Source: a virus. From it: a DNA stretch of 23,774 nucleotides. This document shows, in pieces, positions 9,691 through 17,284 of the stretch (within the stretch, counting starts at the first letter, position 1; each line of letters opens with the position of its first letter). The notes beneath the pieces were generated by a model. That model was not told the origin of the DNA. It was given only the letters and a program-made list of their open reading frames with translations, and did no database searches. Location: the IMG/VR virus record IMGVR_UViG_3300026521_000337, positions 1-23,774 of that record, one strand, 5' to 3'. A program made the position numbers and the translations under genes.

Positions 9691-10100
9691 GGTGTTAAAT
9701 CTTCTTTATTTATTTTTGCAATTTTCCAAATAATTTTATCTAGTTTTTCTTCTGCACCTTTGCTTTTTTTAGTGATAATATTTAAAATCTTTTCTGCTTC
9801 TGAAAAATTTGGATAAGCTTTATTTTTAGTAGCTTCTGTATTTTTAATATATCCCTCTTCATCTCTAGGACTTAATACTCTAAATTTTATCTTCCCAACA
9901 AAAATAGATGCTTCTTTTAAATCATAATTGTCTATAGTATCATCTTTGTCTATTCTTTGTAATACATTGTTTGCTACTTTAGATAATTGTGACTCTTTAC
10001 TCATAAGCATTTCGCTTAATTCTTTCTCTTCAATAGGGTTGTTTTTTACTGTTTCTAATGCTTCTATAAGCCTTGCATTTGTAAGTTTTGTTTCGTTCAT
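9603..10100 (-). CDS. Tail assembly chaperone G
   Basis: Lambda gpG-like tail assembly chaperone of 165 residues, lying directly between the tail tube gene and the tape measure gene. That position, together with an overlapping -1 frame, defines the family even where the sequence is not conserved. It ends TAMGLDSSK, with the slippery site on the G-L codons five codons before the stop. The start at 10100 has AGAGG about 6 bases upstream. The protein is charged and mostly helical (ALETVKNNPIEEKELSEML). Most ribosomes should end here, giving an excess of G over the G-T fusion. Confidence 0.85.
   Translation of the reverse strand: MNETKLTNARLIEALETVKNNPIEEKELSEMLMSKESQLSKVANNVLQRIDKDDTIDNYDLKEASIFVGKIKFRVLSPRDEEGYIKNTEATKNKAYPNFSEAEKILNIITKKSKGAEEKLDKIIWKIAKINKEDLTPWEQNLVREDIIEFITNPMMTAMGLDSSK
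9618..9624 (-). promoter_or_regulatory. Programmed -1 ribosomal frameshift site G_GGT_TTG
   Basis: On the minus strand the G-gene frame reads ATG GGT TTG GAC. The heptamer GGGTTTG matches X_XXY_YYZ and is in the correct register. It lies in the 100-base overlap of the G and T frames, 12 bases before the G stop codon. Lambda uses G_GGA_AAG at the same place. Only a weak 4-bp stem (AAGC/GCTT) is visible downstream. Confidence 0.78.
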
Positions 10101-10180
10101 TTTATACCTCTTTTTATGTTTAAGTACAATATTTTATACCTCAGTACGGTAAGGAGTCTAATAGTTTTTGATAGTGTAGA

Positions 10181-10207
10181 ATAAGAGAAGATAAATTCTT
10201 CTCTTAT
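10181..10207 (-). terminator. Hairpin after the tail tube gene
   Basis: Perfect 11-bp stem (ATAAGAGAAGA / TCTTCTCTTAT) with loop TAAAT, 10 bases downstream of the tail tube stop codon on the minus strand. No U-run follows on the minus strand, while ATTTTT follows on the plus strand. It may be a leaky terminator or a stabilising 3' end for the abundant tube mRNA. Confidence 0.5.
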
Positions 10208-10216
10208 ATTTTTATC

Positions 10217-11353
10217 TTAGATGTCTAGTGTTGTTACACACTCATAAGATACAGATGATACATCTTTTGTACCAAAAGCATTTAGTTCAATATCTAGCAT
10301 TATATCTTCTCCAACAGTTATAGAGTTTTTGCTATTTCCGAACTCTACTTTAGAAAAAGATATGATAGTTTTATCCCCATTTGCTTTAGAGTATATAAAT
10401 CTTACTGGTCTTACTTTTTTTAAGAAAGAAGTTTCATACAATTCTGCATTGATTAAACCTTTTGCATTTCCACTTATAGTAGTTTTTTTGAATTTAGGTC
10501 TTTTACCCTCAGCAGTATCTATAACTTCTACTTCTCTTTGTATGTTTAGATTGATGCTATCTATTCCACTTAGTTTTTCATAAGTACCATCTATTTCTAC
10601 TTCTATTTCTAAATCTTCTTCATTATAAAAGAACTCAGATACTTCTGTTCCATCTCCTAAAGCTTCATAATCAGAGTTTGAGAAACTATTATCAAAGCCT
10701 AGTGCATTTACAGACTCACTAATATCAAATTTGATTTCTCCACCTTCTTTTTTAACTTCAAGGTTACTCATAATTACACCAGTAAATAATTCAAAGTGAT
10801 CATCTCCTGCTGTACAGTTTGCTATATCTTTTCTCTCTACAGCAAATGATGGTAAACAAGATTGTAAAGTTCCACTTCTTCTATACAGTTTTGGTCTTAC
10901 AAACCAAGTAACTTCATTGTCTGTTACCGTTTCTCCATCTTTTTTACCATCTACAGTTGGTTCATCACTTCCACTTGTTCCAGCTTTATAACAAACTAAA
11001 GAGTGTTCATCATCACTATGATTTACTATGTCGCCTACTGCATATGAAGTGTCAGCAGCCCAATCATCAGCTGTCGCATCTGCTACATCACTTGCTGTTC
11101 CAATAACCCCCTCAGTTAAAAGTGCCATATAATCTGCACTAAGTACAAAACCTAAACTTCCACTGTAAGAATAAGAACCATATGTTTTTGCATTTGGCTC
11201 ATATCCATTTCCTAGCAAGTCTACCACTTCACTTTTTTGTTCTGCAGATAAGTCAAAACTACTATTTTTAATTAGCTGTATTTTTTTTGTTTCAGGTGCA
11301 ACATTAAAATCAGCTTCTCTGTATATCTTTATATCAGATACTTGATAACCCAT
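10217..11353 (-). CDS. Major tail tube protein with an inserted carbohydrate-binding-like domain
   Basis: Forms the stacked hexameric tube of the tail; it occupies the lambda V position between the tail terminator and G/GT. The product is 378 residues. The outer parts (1-85 and 155-378) are beta-rich, as expected for a tube protein. Inserted at about residues 98-150 is a module with W98, Y104, GD at 107-108, CYKAGTSG at 121-128, P132 and TW at 149-150. This spacing is typical of the small CBM5/12-like modules decorating phage structural proteins. A strong ribosome binding site (AGGAG, then about 6 bases) precedes the ATG, fitting high expression. The 149-base leader holds a hairpin. The tube call rests on position and fold style, since tube proteins diverge strongly. 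Confidence 0.85.
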   Translation of the reverse strand: MGYQVSDIKIYREADFNVAPETKKIQLIKNSSFDLSAEQKSEVVDLLGNGYEPNAKTYGSYSYSGSLGFVLSADYMALLTEGVIGTASDVADATADDWAADTSYAVGDIVNHSDDEHSLVCYKAGTSGSDEPTVDGKKDGETVTDNEVTWFVRPKLYRRSGTLQSCLPSFAVERKDIANCTAGDDHFELFTGVIMSNLEVKKEGGEIKFDISESVNALGFDNSFSNSDYEALGDGTEVSEFFYNEEDLEIEVEIDGTYEKLSGIDSINLNIQREVEVIDTAEGKRPKFKKTTISGNAKGLINAELYETSFLKKVRPVRFIYSKANGDKTIISFSKVEFGNSKNSITVGEDIMLDIELNAFGTKDVSSVSYECVTTLDI

Positions 11354-11457
11354 AATTTTCTCCTATTTTTTTTAATTATGTGTTATCTTAGAACTTAAGA
11401 GGAGGATTAATCTAATGATTATTGTTGTTGATATTTTATTTTTGTAGTATTAGTCCA

Positions 11458-11484
11458 AATAGTTGCACTAATCGCACAACTATT
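11458..11484. other. 8-bp inverted repeat in the tail tube leader
   Basis: AATAGTTG and CAACTATT are separated by 11 bases in the 149-base gap upstream of the tail tube gene. Neither strand has a clear U-run immediately after. It could be an attenuator, a processing site or a weak terminator after the tail terminator gene. The rest of the gap is A/T-rich and holds no gene. Confidence 0.4.
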
Positions 11485-11502
11485 GTCTAAAATAATTATT
11501 TT

Positions 11503-11964
11503 TTATATAAATTTTCTTTCATCAAATCTTAAAGTTACTATTGCTTGTAAATCTTCTGCTTCGCCTATATACGAAAGTGATAAGTTATAATGGGCTATTT
11601 GTATATTACAGTTCCCATTTATACCTATAGTTTTTATCTCATTTTTTATAGAAGCTACACTATCCATTGCCAATTCTTCTAGGAATTTTTTAGTAGGATA
11701 GACCCTAATTCCATCTTCCTCTATTGACTGTTCTTCTATCAAAGCAGTTATAACAAATTGTACAATATAAAATTTATCATTTTTTTCATCTATTGATTCA
11801 AGACCATAAGTAACAAAGCTAGGTATTTCATTGACTTCATCTAGTATATGTGCATCTGCAAAATAAGTCATCTCTCTTCCAAAATATTCTTCAACTTTAT
11901 CATTGAAGCTGCTATCATTTTTCATAGTATTACTTATAAATTTTTGTATATCAAATAATAACAT
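11503..11964 (-). CDS. Tail terminator / completion protein (U-like)
   Basis: A 153-residue protein in the lambda U position, just before the tail tube gene. Such proteins cap the tube and join it to the head. It shows the usual pattern of an N-terminal helix (MLLFDIQKFISNTMKND), a beta core (FYIVQFVITALIEE) and a C-terminal strand (DLQAIVTLRFDERKF). The ATG directly follows the stop codon of the Z-like gene (TAA-ATG) and has AAGGAG about 7 bases upstream inside that gene, so translation is coupled. The assignment rests mainly on gene order and length. Confidence 0.72.
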   Translation of the reverse strand: MLLFDIQKFISNTMKNDSSFNDKVEEYFGREMTYFADAHILDEVNEIPSFVTYGLESIDEKNDKFYIVQFVITALIEEQSIEEDGIRVYPTKKFLEELAMDSVASIKNEIKTIGINGNCNIQIAHYNLSLSYIGEAEDLQAIVTLRFDERKFI

Positions 11965-12666
11965 TTAAGCACTCCTTGTATTTATTATTTTTGTTTGTAT
12001 TTTTGCGTTGTTTGCTATCTGTGGTAAAAGTTTTTGATAGTATTTGTTCATTTTATTTACAACTGTAGGCGTTGCCCAAATGCGACCCATTTCAAAAAAG
12101 TTTCTATTTTTTATATATGGCGACAATCTACCCTCATATTTATCTCTACCTTTTTTGTAATATGGGTGGTCTTCATTTATTTCACCAGTATTTAGTTTAT
12201 GAAAAATAGCTTTAGTTTTTGCACTTCTAGCTTTCAATACACCATAATCCCCATCTACTACACCATCTTTGTATTTTTTTATAGTAGCTGCCTTATGAGA
12301 ACCACCGATAGTCACACTTAGTCCACCTTCTGGACTTATATAAGAAGATAAACTATCTATAATATTTCTATTCATAGGTTCTCCAGTAGAATGATTTACC
12401 ATCATACCTAGAGCGTGTGAATGTCCTATTTCTCTCCAAATATATCTACCATTTTGCATTTTCACTACATTTTTTGCATCTTTTGGTATTTGACTTTTTC
12501 TACCATGCCACCAATCTGTATGATAGTGATTTATTGAACTTTGGATTTTATCTTTTACATCCATACCCGTTTCAGTTAATGCTTGTCGTGCAAATCCATA
12601 ACTTCGTTGTGCTATAAAATCTATAATAGGTGTAACACCATCGTAGATTTCCATTCTAATAGCCAT
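11965..12666 (-). CDS. Minor tail / neck protein (Z-like)
   Basis: A 233-residue protein in the lambda Z position, between the FII-like and U-like genes. Z-type proteins act at the tail end that joins the head, and are required for infectious particles. The sequence begins MAIRMEIYDGVTPIIDFI with a long N-terminal helix, has a basic middle (AATIKKYKDGVVDGDYGVL) and the segment NFFEMGRIWATPTVVNKMNK, which is typical of this group. GGAG lies 6-9 bases upstream of the ATG. The next gene starts one base after its stop. Confidence 0.72.
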   Translation of the reverse strand: MAIRMEIYDGVTPIIDFIAQRSYGFARQALTETGMDVKDKIQSSINHYHTDWWHGRKSQIPKDAKNVVKMQNGRYIWREIGHSHALGMMVNHSTGEPMNRNIIDSLSSYISPEGGLSVTIGGSHKAATIKKYKDGVVDGDYGVLKARSAKTKAIFHKLNTGEINEDHPYYKKGRDKYEGRLSPYIKNRNFFEMGRIWATPTVVNKMNKYYQKLLPQIANNAKIQTKIINTRSA

Positions 12667-12668
12667 TG

Positions 12669-13013
12669 TTATCTCCTAGTTTTAGCAGTATGTCTTTTAT
12701 TCTTTTTGCAGTAAATATCAAAAAGTGAATTATCTTGAGGTGTATATGTTTCTATATGCCACTCTGTATCATTTATAATTATCTTATCTCTTTTATTTGG
12801 TTCAAAAGGCAACTCTACAAGATGAAAGGTTGCATTTTCAGATATGATATTATCATTATCCTCTAACTTTTCAAAAGATCCATAAGATACAATAGCTGTA
12901 GTTTCTGTATGAGAATTGGTATCAAAAGAATAGTATTTGATACTAGAGCTTACTCCATTTTTTCTACTCATTATATTCTTTTGAGTTTTATTCATAAGCT
13001 CTAATATATTCAT
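12669..13013 (-). CDS. Head-tail joining protein (FII-like)
   Basis: A 114-residue beta-rich protein in the lambda FII position. FII-type proteins close the connector after packaging and give the tail its docking site. The segment RDKIIINDTEWHIETYTPQDNSLFDIYC fits the characteristic small beta-barrel of that group. The ATG follows the stop codon of the upstream gene without a gap (TAG-ATG). It lacks a good ribosome binding site, so it probably relies on translational coupling. The function is from gene order plus this pattern. Confidence 0.65.
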   Translation of the reverse strand: MNILELMNKTQKNIMSRKNGVSSSIKYYSFDTNSHTETTAIVSYGSFEKLEDNDNIISENATFHLVELPFEPNKRDKIIINDTEWHIETYTPQDNSLFDIYCKKNKRHTAKTRR

Positions 13014-13244
13014 CTATTTATCTTTTTTGTTAGTTTTTACTTTTTGTGATTGTGCTACTTGAGTCACTTGTTTAACAGGTTCTACTTTCACTTCTTCTTG
13101 TACTGCTGTTTTTTCATACTTTTTTGCATAACCATCTTTTGTTAGATTGTTGAAAATTGAAGTTGAAACTTTTAGTTTATCCCCAACTTTGTAAGTTTTT
13201 GCGTTCACTTTTGTTTCTTTTACAAATTCTATAATATGTGCCAT
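13014..13244 (-). CDS. Small protein in the lambda FI position
   Basis: A 76-residue protein between the major capsid and FII-like genes. Residues 1-45 (FVKETKVNAKTYKVGDKLKVS ... LTKDGYAKKY) look like the small phage beta domain with a K-x-Y-K-x-G-D core seen in DUF7210-type proteins. Residues 46-76 are a Lys/Gln/Val-rich, probably disordered tail. Lambda FI helps terminase dock with the prohead, but no sequence similarity to FI is claimed. AAGGA lies about 6 bases upstream of the ATG. Confidence 0.6.
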   Translation of the reverse strand: MAHIIEFVKETKVNAKTYKVGDKLKVSTSIFNNLTKDGYAKKYEKTAVQEEVKVEPVKQVTQVAQSQKVKTNKKDK

Positions 13245-13271
13245 TGTCTATCCTTTAGAGGTTAAAAGCTA

Positions 13272-14291
13272 TTAAGCTTTTTTACCTCTGAATAAAAGTT
13301 CAGGTCTAGTACAGTAATATAGTGGATTTGTGTAAACTTCCCCTTTTACCCACATATTTCTTTCTTTATCTTTTATCATTTTTACATATCTTTCTTTACC
13401 CATAGTGTTTACTGTTTCCATAAACTCAGCTGGTACTAAAGCTTTTTTGAATAGACCTCTTGCATTTTTTGGAAAGAATTTTACTTCATCTGTAGCTATT
13501 CCTACTTTTCCATCTTCTGCACCAGCATAATTTATCCAAGTGATACCTGCAAATTTTACTGTATCATATGCTACACCATACATCTCCATAAGTGCCTGTG
13601 ATTGTTGTGATGTATGAGTATCCCCTCTATAAGCTTCACTACCTATAAGAGCATCAAAAAAGTTATCTCCACAAAGAGCCACTATTTGAGTATTTGGAGT
13701 TATTACACCTTGTCCTTTTTTTACTAGCTGTCTGCTAATGTTATTTCTAATTGCAGCACCTATTTCTTCTGCACTTTTAGAAAAATCAAAACTAATTTCA
13801 TCACTTTGTGTAATACCCCAAAAATCATACCAATCATAAAGTAATGTATCATCTGCATCGTATACTTTACCTTGTACTGCACCTAACATAAGTCTTTCTT
13901 CTGTTAATGCTAGATCATCATTTACTTGACCCATTCTATCACTTACTAATTGTGCAACTTGCATAAGTTCACTTTCTTTTCCAAAAGCTCTTACACCTTG
14001 CAATTCATCTGCTGTTATTACAAAACCTCTAGCTAGTCTTATTGGATTTGCTGGTCTTATAGCTCTTTTATCTCTACCTACATACTCAGGAGTAGAACCT
14101 CTTTGACTTGTTTGCACAAGACCTACACCTTTTTCAGTCTTCTCTAATTGTATTGTTAAAGTGTTTACCGATTGTTTTTCAAAAATATTCATCTTTTGGA
14201 TTAAAGATGGAATAAGTGGCTTCTTAATAATAGCATCTGTTAAAGTTGCCATACTAAAAGCATCTCGATTAAATATATCCATTGTTGCCAT
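13272..14291 (-). CDS. Major capsid protein (lambda E family)
   Basis: Forms the icosahedral shell with the HK97 fold. The 339-residue product has the family's N-terminal pattern: DIFNRDAFSMATLTDAIIKK followed by PLIPSLIQKMNIFEKQSVNT, then TEKGVGLVQTSQRGSTPEY and RLARGFVITADELQGVRAFG. The C-terminus reads TNPLYYCTRPELLF, also typical. Length matches the family (about 340). A strong AGGAG lies 6 bases before the ATG. It directly follows the D-like gene, and D-E order is as in lambda. Confidence 0.93.
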   Translation of the reverse strand: MATMDIFNRDAFSMATLTDAIIKKPLIPSLIQKMNIFEKQSVNTLTIQLEKTEKGVGLVQTSQRGSTPEYVGRDKRAIRPANPIRLARGFVITADELQGVRAFGKESELMQVAQLVSDRMGQVNDDLALTEERLMLGAVQGKVYDADDTLLYDWYDFWGITQSDEISFDFSKSAEEIGAAIRNNISRQLVKKGQGVITPNTQIVALCGDNFFDALIGSEAYRGDTHTSQQSQALMEMYGVAYDTVKFAGITWINYAGAEDGKVGIATDEVKFFPKNARGLFKKALVPAEFMETVNTMGKERYVKMIKDKERNMWVKGEVYTNPLYYCTRPELLFRGKKA

Positions 14292-14303
14292 TTGTATCTC
14301 CTA

Positions 14304-14672
14304 CTATCTTACTATTAGCCCTAAAGCTTCAAGTTCTGTATTTGCAGTTGCTATTGCATCATCATCTGCACCATCGCTGTAAGTCAATAATTTTCCATTA
14401 ACTTCTCCATCTCTTGCCATTGCTACACATTTTTTAGCTTCTTCTGTTGCATCTACTGTTTCGTGTAAAATTCCTGCTACATGTTCACTACCATCTGTTG
14501 CATCTGGGTCATATCTTTTAAATTCTCCAGTATCAGTTACTTTTCCAAGTAATGTTCCTGCTATAAGATTTTCTCCCTCTTTTAAAGTGATTGTTTCTAG
14601 GCTTCTATATCCGTTAGCTTTGCTTACGATATAGCTTCCCGGTCCAATTCCGTTATATTCTAAAACTGCCAT
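14304..14672 (-). CDS. Head decoration protein (lambda D family)
   Basis: Trimeric protein that binds the expanded capsid and stabilises it against packaged DNA pressure. The 122-residue product has the family features ETITLKEGENLIAGTLLGKV near the N-terminus, a T-G-E-F-K-R-Y-D-P stretch, and HVAGILHETVDATEEAKK followed by CVAMARDGEV. The length is close to lambda gpD (110). It lies between the protease/scaffold gene and the major capsid gene. The ATG at 14672 has AGGAG about 8 bases upstream. Confidence 0.92.
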   Translation of the reverse strand: MAVLEYNGIGPGSYIVSKANGYRSLETITLKEGENLIAGTLLGKVTDTGEFKRYDPDATDGSEHVAGILHETVDATEEAKKCVAMARDGEVNGKLLTYSDGADDDAIATANTELEALGLIVR

Positions 14673-14682
14673 CTCTTAACTC

Positions 14683-15045
14683 CTATAATTTATCCCAAAT
14701 AGATGCACTATCATCTGTTTGTCTTTCAAAATGTTCTTCTGAACCATCGCCACTAAAAGTAGCACCATTACTTCTTAAAAGCTCTAGCATTTTTGCATTT
14801 GCATCTGCTATATCTTTGCTTTCCATAAGCTCTATTGTTTTCTCTTTGTTCAAACCAAACTCAAAAGCCATACCTACTATGTCTTTTCTCTCAGCTATTG
14901 CAGCTTCTAGTGCTACACTTTGTTTTTGTACCTTTTCAAGTTCTGCTTTTGTACTATCCATATCAGCTAGTGCCTTAGTAAGTTTCGCTTCAAGGTCTAG
15001 TTTTTCAGCTTCTAACTTTTCAAAGTTTTCTTTAGAAAAATCCAT
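14683..15045 (-). CDS. Scaffolding protein, nested in-frame (lambda Nu3-like)
   Basis: Predicted 120-residue scaffold made from an internal ATG (residue 182 of the protease gene). The ATG at 15043-15045 is preceded by AAAGGGG with a 5-base gap, one of the best ribosome binding sites in the window, although it sits inside another gene. The product starts MDFSKENFEKLEAEKL and is a helical coiled coil with a flexible acidic tail, the usual design of a scaffold that is removed after shell assembly. Lambda Nu3 is made from the C gene in the same way. The start is inference from the ribosome binding site and this precedent. Confidence 0.75.
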   Translation of the reverse strand: MDFSKENFEKLEAEKLDLEAKLTKALADMDSTKAELEKVQKQSVALEAAIAERKDIVGMAFEFGLNKEKTIELMESKDIADANAKMLELLRSNGATFSGDGSEEHFERQTDDSASIWDKL

Positions 15046-15588
15046 TTTTTCCCCTTTATTTGAATTTACTATTTTTGACTCTGCTGGGATAGTTCCCATA
15101 GCTAAACCAACTTTTGCATTTGGTATTGCTGGTATTCCTACTAAAGAACATTCGTAAATGCTCCATTTTGTTGCCTTGTAGTATTTCGTACCGTTTACCT
15201 CTTTTTCTAATACTTTTTCCTCTATATCAGCCCCTATACTAAACGACTGTAAAAAACCTTTTGCTAATTTGTTAAAAAGTTTCATTGATTGTTCATCATC
15301 TTTATCAAACACGGCATTTGCTTTTAATTTTTTATCTTCTAGTCTTACATCTGTAAATTTTGCTATTGGTAGGTCGTTTGTATTGTGATTTACAAACATA
15401 GAAAGTATCTCTGCTCTTTGTAAGTCTATAGCTTCTTCGCTATGCTCTAAAGTGATATAGTATTCTCCATCTTCCCAGCTATATCTTTGCACTTGTGTTT
15501 CATCGCTTAAAATTACTGGTACGATACAGTTTTCTACATCTATACCTTTTAGTTCTATATTGCAGTTTGCACCTATTTTACAACCCAT
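14683..15588 (-). CDS. Prohead protease with C-terminal scaffold domain (lambda C-like)
   Basis: Cleaves scaffold and portal or capsid components during head maturation. Residues 20-165 carry a serine protease of the HK97-prohead type: FVNHN with His68 near 65-69, GFLQSFSIG with Ser115/Ser117, and YECSLVGIPAIPNA with Glu146 as the likely acidic or substrate-side residue. Residues 182-240 form a strong coiled coil (KLEAEKLDLEAKLTKALADM), followed by a short acidic C-terminus ending SIWDKL. The gene starts 11 bases inside the portal gene and has GGAG upstream. The lambda C gene has the same protease-scaffold arrangement, including an internal start for the scaffold. Which Ser is the nucleophile is not certain. 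Confidence 0.88.
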   Translation of the reverse strand: MGCKIGANCNIELKGIDVENCIVPVILSDETQVQRYSWEDGEYYITLEHSEEAIDLQRAEILSMFVNHNTNDLPIAKFTDVRLEDKKLKANAVFDKDDEQSMKLFNKLAKGFLQSFSIGADIEEKVLEKEVNGTKYYKATKWSIYECSLVGIPAIPNAKVGLAMGTIPAESKIVNSNKGEKMDFSKENFEKLEAEKLDLEAKLTKALADMDSTKAELEKVQKQSVALEAAIAERKDIVGMAFEFGLNKEKTIELMESKDIADANAKMLELLRSNGATFSGDGSEEHFERQTDDSASIWDKL

Positions 15589-16993
15589 TTTTCATCTCCT
15601 TTTTTAGTTGTTTTTTTAGTTGTTTTTTGATTTTTTTGTAAGTCATTTTCTTTTTCAAATGTTCTTTATAATCTTTACCCTTGCTAGAGATTATGTCTAT
15701 TTCGTTTAGTACACCAGACTCAAGCCCCTCCGTATAAGCTTTCTCTACTTTTGCTGGATCTATATGTGATGTGCTTTCTCTTATAAACTCTACTTCTCTA
15801 TATTTTGATGGGTCAGCCCAATAATCTTTTAAAGTGATTTTGTTTGATAATATAAGTGCATCTAAAAGTCTTACTTCTATTACATCTCTCCATACCATCT
15901 CAACAAAATCTGTAAAATCTATTGCATATTGTTTTTCATCTAGTTGTGCATTTAATAGTGCTGCATTATAAGATGATGGCATCTCCCTAAAAGTAGATTG
16001 AGTAGATAGTCCAGCACCAGCACTAATAGTTCTTTTTGAACTACCATCAAGGCTATCAAATATACTGTCTGCTTTTGCTTGTAAGTTTATTACATCATCA
16101 TCTGATGGAATGTAGTTTGCACCATCTAAAGAACCGTTTATTTTAAAAGCTTTGTACAAGTTATAAAGCTCCTCTTCACTTACTCTATTTCCAAGTCCAC
16201 TAGATTTTGCTTTTTCTTTTTTGATGTCTAGGATTGTATTAAATAGATTTGTTTTTACTACTATTGCACCTTTTGCTTTTTGCTTCGCTGTTCGTAGTTC
16301 TGCTACATTGTAAGCAGATAACATATCTAGTGTAGCTACTATAGGTGCAAGTGGAGATACACCACTATATTGAGTGGGGTCAGCAAAAGGTATCACAAAT
16401 AAAGTCAAGTCCTTAGCACTTATTAACTGTGATGTTTCCCTCATAGAATTTGTATAAATATAAATCCCCTTTAATTCTCCAAAGTTATTTATTTTTAATC
16501 CATTTATTTTATTTTCATAAATATTGTCTTCTGCTGTATCTATCATAGATAAGGGGATTATCTCTAGTTTATACGGAATATCCCATTTTTTATTATAATG
16601 GTGTCTTATGATAAAACCACCTTGTATTTTAGAATATCCTATTAGGCTTCTCTCCATTAACCCCCTATAAAACCTACCAGTTATTTCACAATTTCCTCTC
16701 TTACTCCATTGTTTTATGTAGTATTCAAATTGTGAATTGAAGTCTTGATTGTCTGTACGACTTTGAATATTTATAGAAGTTCCAATCACACCCTTTTCAT
16801 AAGCTAGTCTTATTGAAGATACTAGGTCATTGTTTAGATTTAGTGCGGACACCTTTTCATTTAGCTCTTTTGCATTGTGAGCTTTGTATAACTCAAAATC
16901 ATCATTATTTGTATTCATAAAATTAAGAGCTTCAAAGTTAGAATAAAAGTAGTTTCCACCCTTAAAAAAGTAATCTTTTATCTTACTCAACAT
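15578..16993 (-). CDS. Phage portal protein (lambda B family)
   Basis: Dodecameric ring at one capsid vertex through which DNA is packaged and ejected. The 471-residue product shows the family pattern: early helical clip region, VSSIRLAYEKGVIGTSINIQ, GNCEITGRFYRGLMERSLI, a long stem helix, and TISAGAGLSTQSTFREMPSSYNAALLNAQ near residues 345-375, which is typical of lambda-type portals. It lies between the W-like gene (11-base overlap) and the protease gene (11-base overlap). GGAG precedes the ATG by about 8 bases. The C-terminus is Lys-rich (KKIKKQLKKQLKKEMK) and is encoded by a short tandem repeat. Confidence 0.92.
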   Translation of the reverse strand: MLSKIKDYFFKGGNYFYSNFEALNFMNTNNDDFELYKAHNAKELNEKVSALNLNNDLVSSIRLAYEKGVIGTSINIQSRTDNQDFNSQFEYYIKQWSKRGNCEITGRFYRGLMERSLIGYSKIQGGFIIRHHYNKKWDIPYKLEIIPLSMIDTAEDNIYENKINGLKINNFGELKGIYIYTNSMRETSQLISAKDLTLFVIPFADPTQYSGVSPLAPIVATLDMLSAYNVAELRTAKQKAKGAIVVKTNLFNTILDIKKEKAKSSGLGNRVSEEELYNLYKAFKINGSLDGANYIPSDDDVINLQAKADSIFDSLDGSSKRTISAGAGLSTQSTFREMPSSYNAALLNAQLDEKQYAIDFTDFVEMVWRDVIEVRLLDALILSNKITLKDYWADPSKYREVEFIRESTSHIDPAKVEKAYTEGLESGVLNEIDIISSKGKDYKEHLKKKMTYKKIKKQLKKQLKKEMKNGL

Positions 16994-17174
16994 CGTTTAT
17001 CTCCATTAGAGATATTTTGTTTGTAAGTTCTTTTATTCTATCAGTTAGTTCTATGTATGAGATAACTGTATCGCCTTTTTTGAAAGTCTTTAGACCTCCA
17101 GCACTATCGTTATCTCTTTGAGATTGTTTTAACAGTTGTAATTCATCTTTTAACTCTTGTAGTGTTTCACTCAT
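16983..17174 (-). CDS. Head-tail connector protein (W-like)
   Basis: A 63-residue protein immediately upstream of the portal gene, the place and size of lambda gpW (68 residues). It has an N-terminal amphipathic helix (TLQELKDELQLLKQSQRD), a short loop with GGLKTFKKGDTVISY and a C-terminal helix (LTDRIKELTNKISLME), matching the helix-beta hairpin-helix plan of gpW-type connectors. Its last 11 bases overlap the portal start. It is the first gene of the head operon. A possible -10 (TATCAT, 17202-17207) lies upstream and TTAGG is the only ribosome binding site candidate. Confidence 0.75.
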   Translation of the reverse strand: MSETLQELKDELQLLKQSQRDNDSAGGLKTFKKGDTVISYIELTDRIKELTNKISLMEINDVE

Positions 17175-17239
17175 TTACAAACCTAATTTTATATTTTAGA
17201 TATGATATAAGTTGATAATAGAATAAGTCTAAGTCTTTT

Positions 17240-17284
17240 TAGTGTAGGTATATAAGTATTTTAAGTGTAAGGTTGTAAGTGTAG
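17240..17284. repeat. Three TAAGTGTAG-like direct repeats upstream of the head operon
   Basis: TAGTGTAGG (17240-17248), TAAGTGTAAGG (17262-17272) and TAAGTGTAG (17276-17284) lie in the 136-base gap between the W-like gene and Rha. They are 22 and 14 bases apart and upstream of the candidate -10 at 17202-17207. They could be binding sites for a late regulator. In such AT-rich DNA this is weak evidence. Confidence 0.35.

Noticed and set aside
14816-15157. 113-residue plus-strand ORF over the scaffold region
   Set aside because: Antisense of the coiled coil of the protease/scaffold gene. No start signal.
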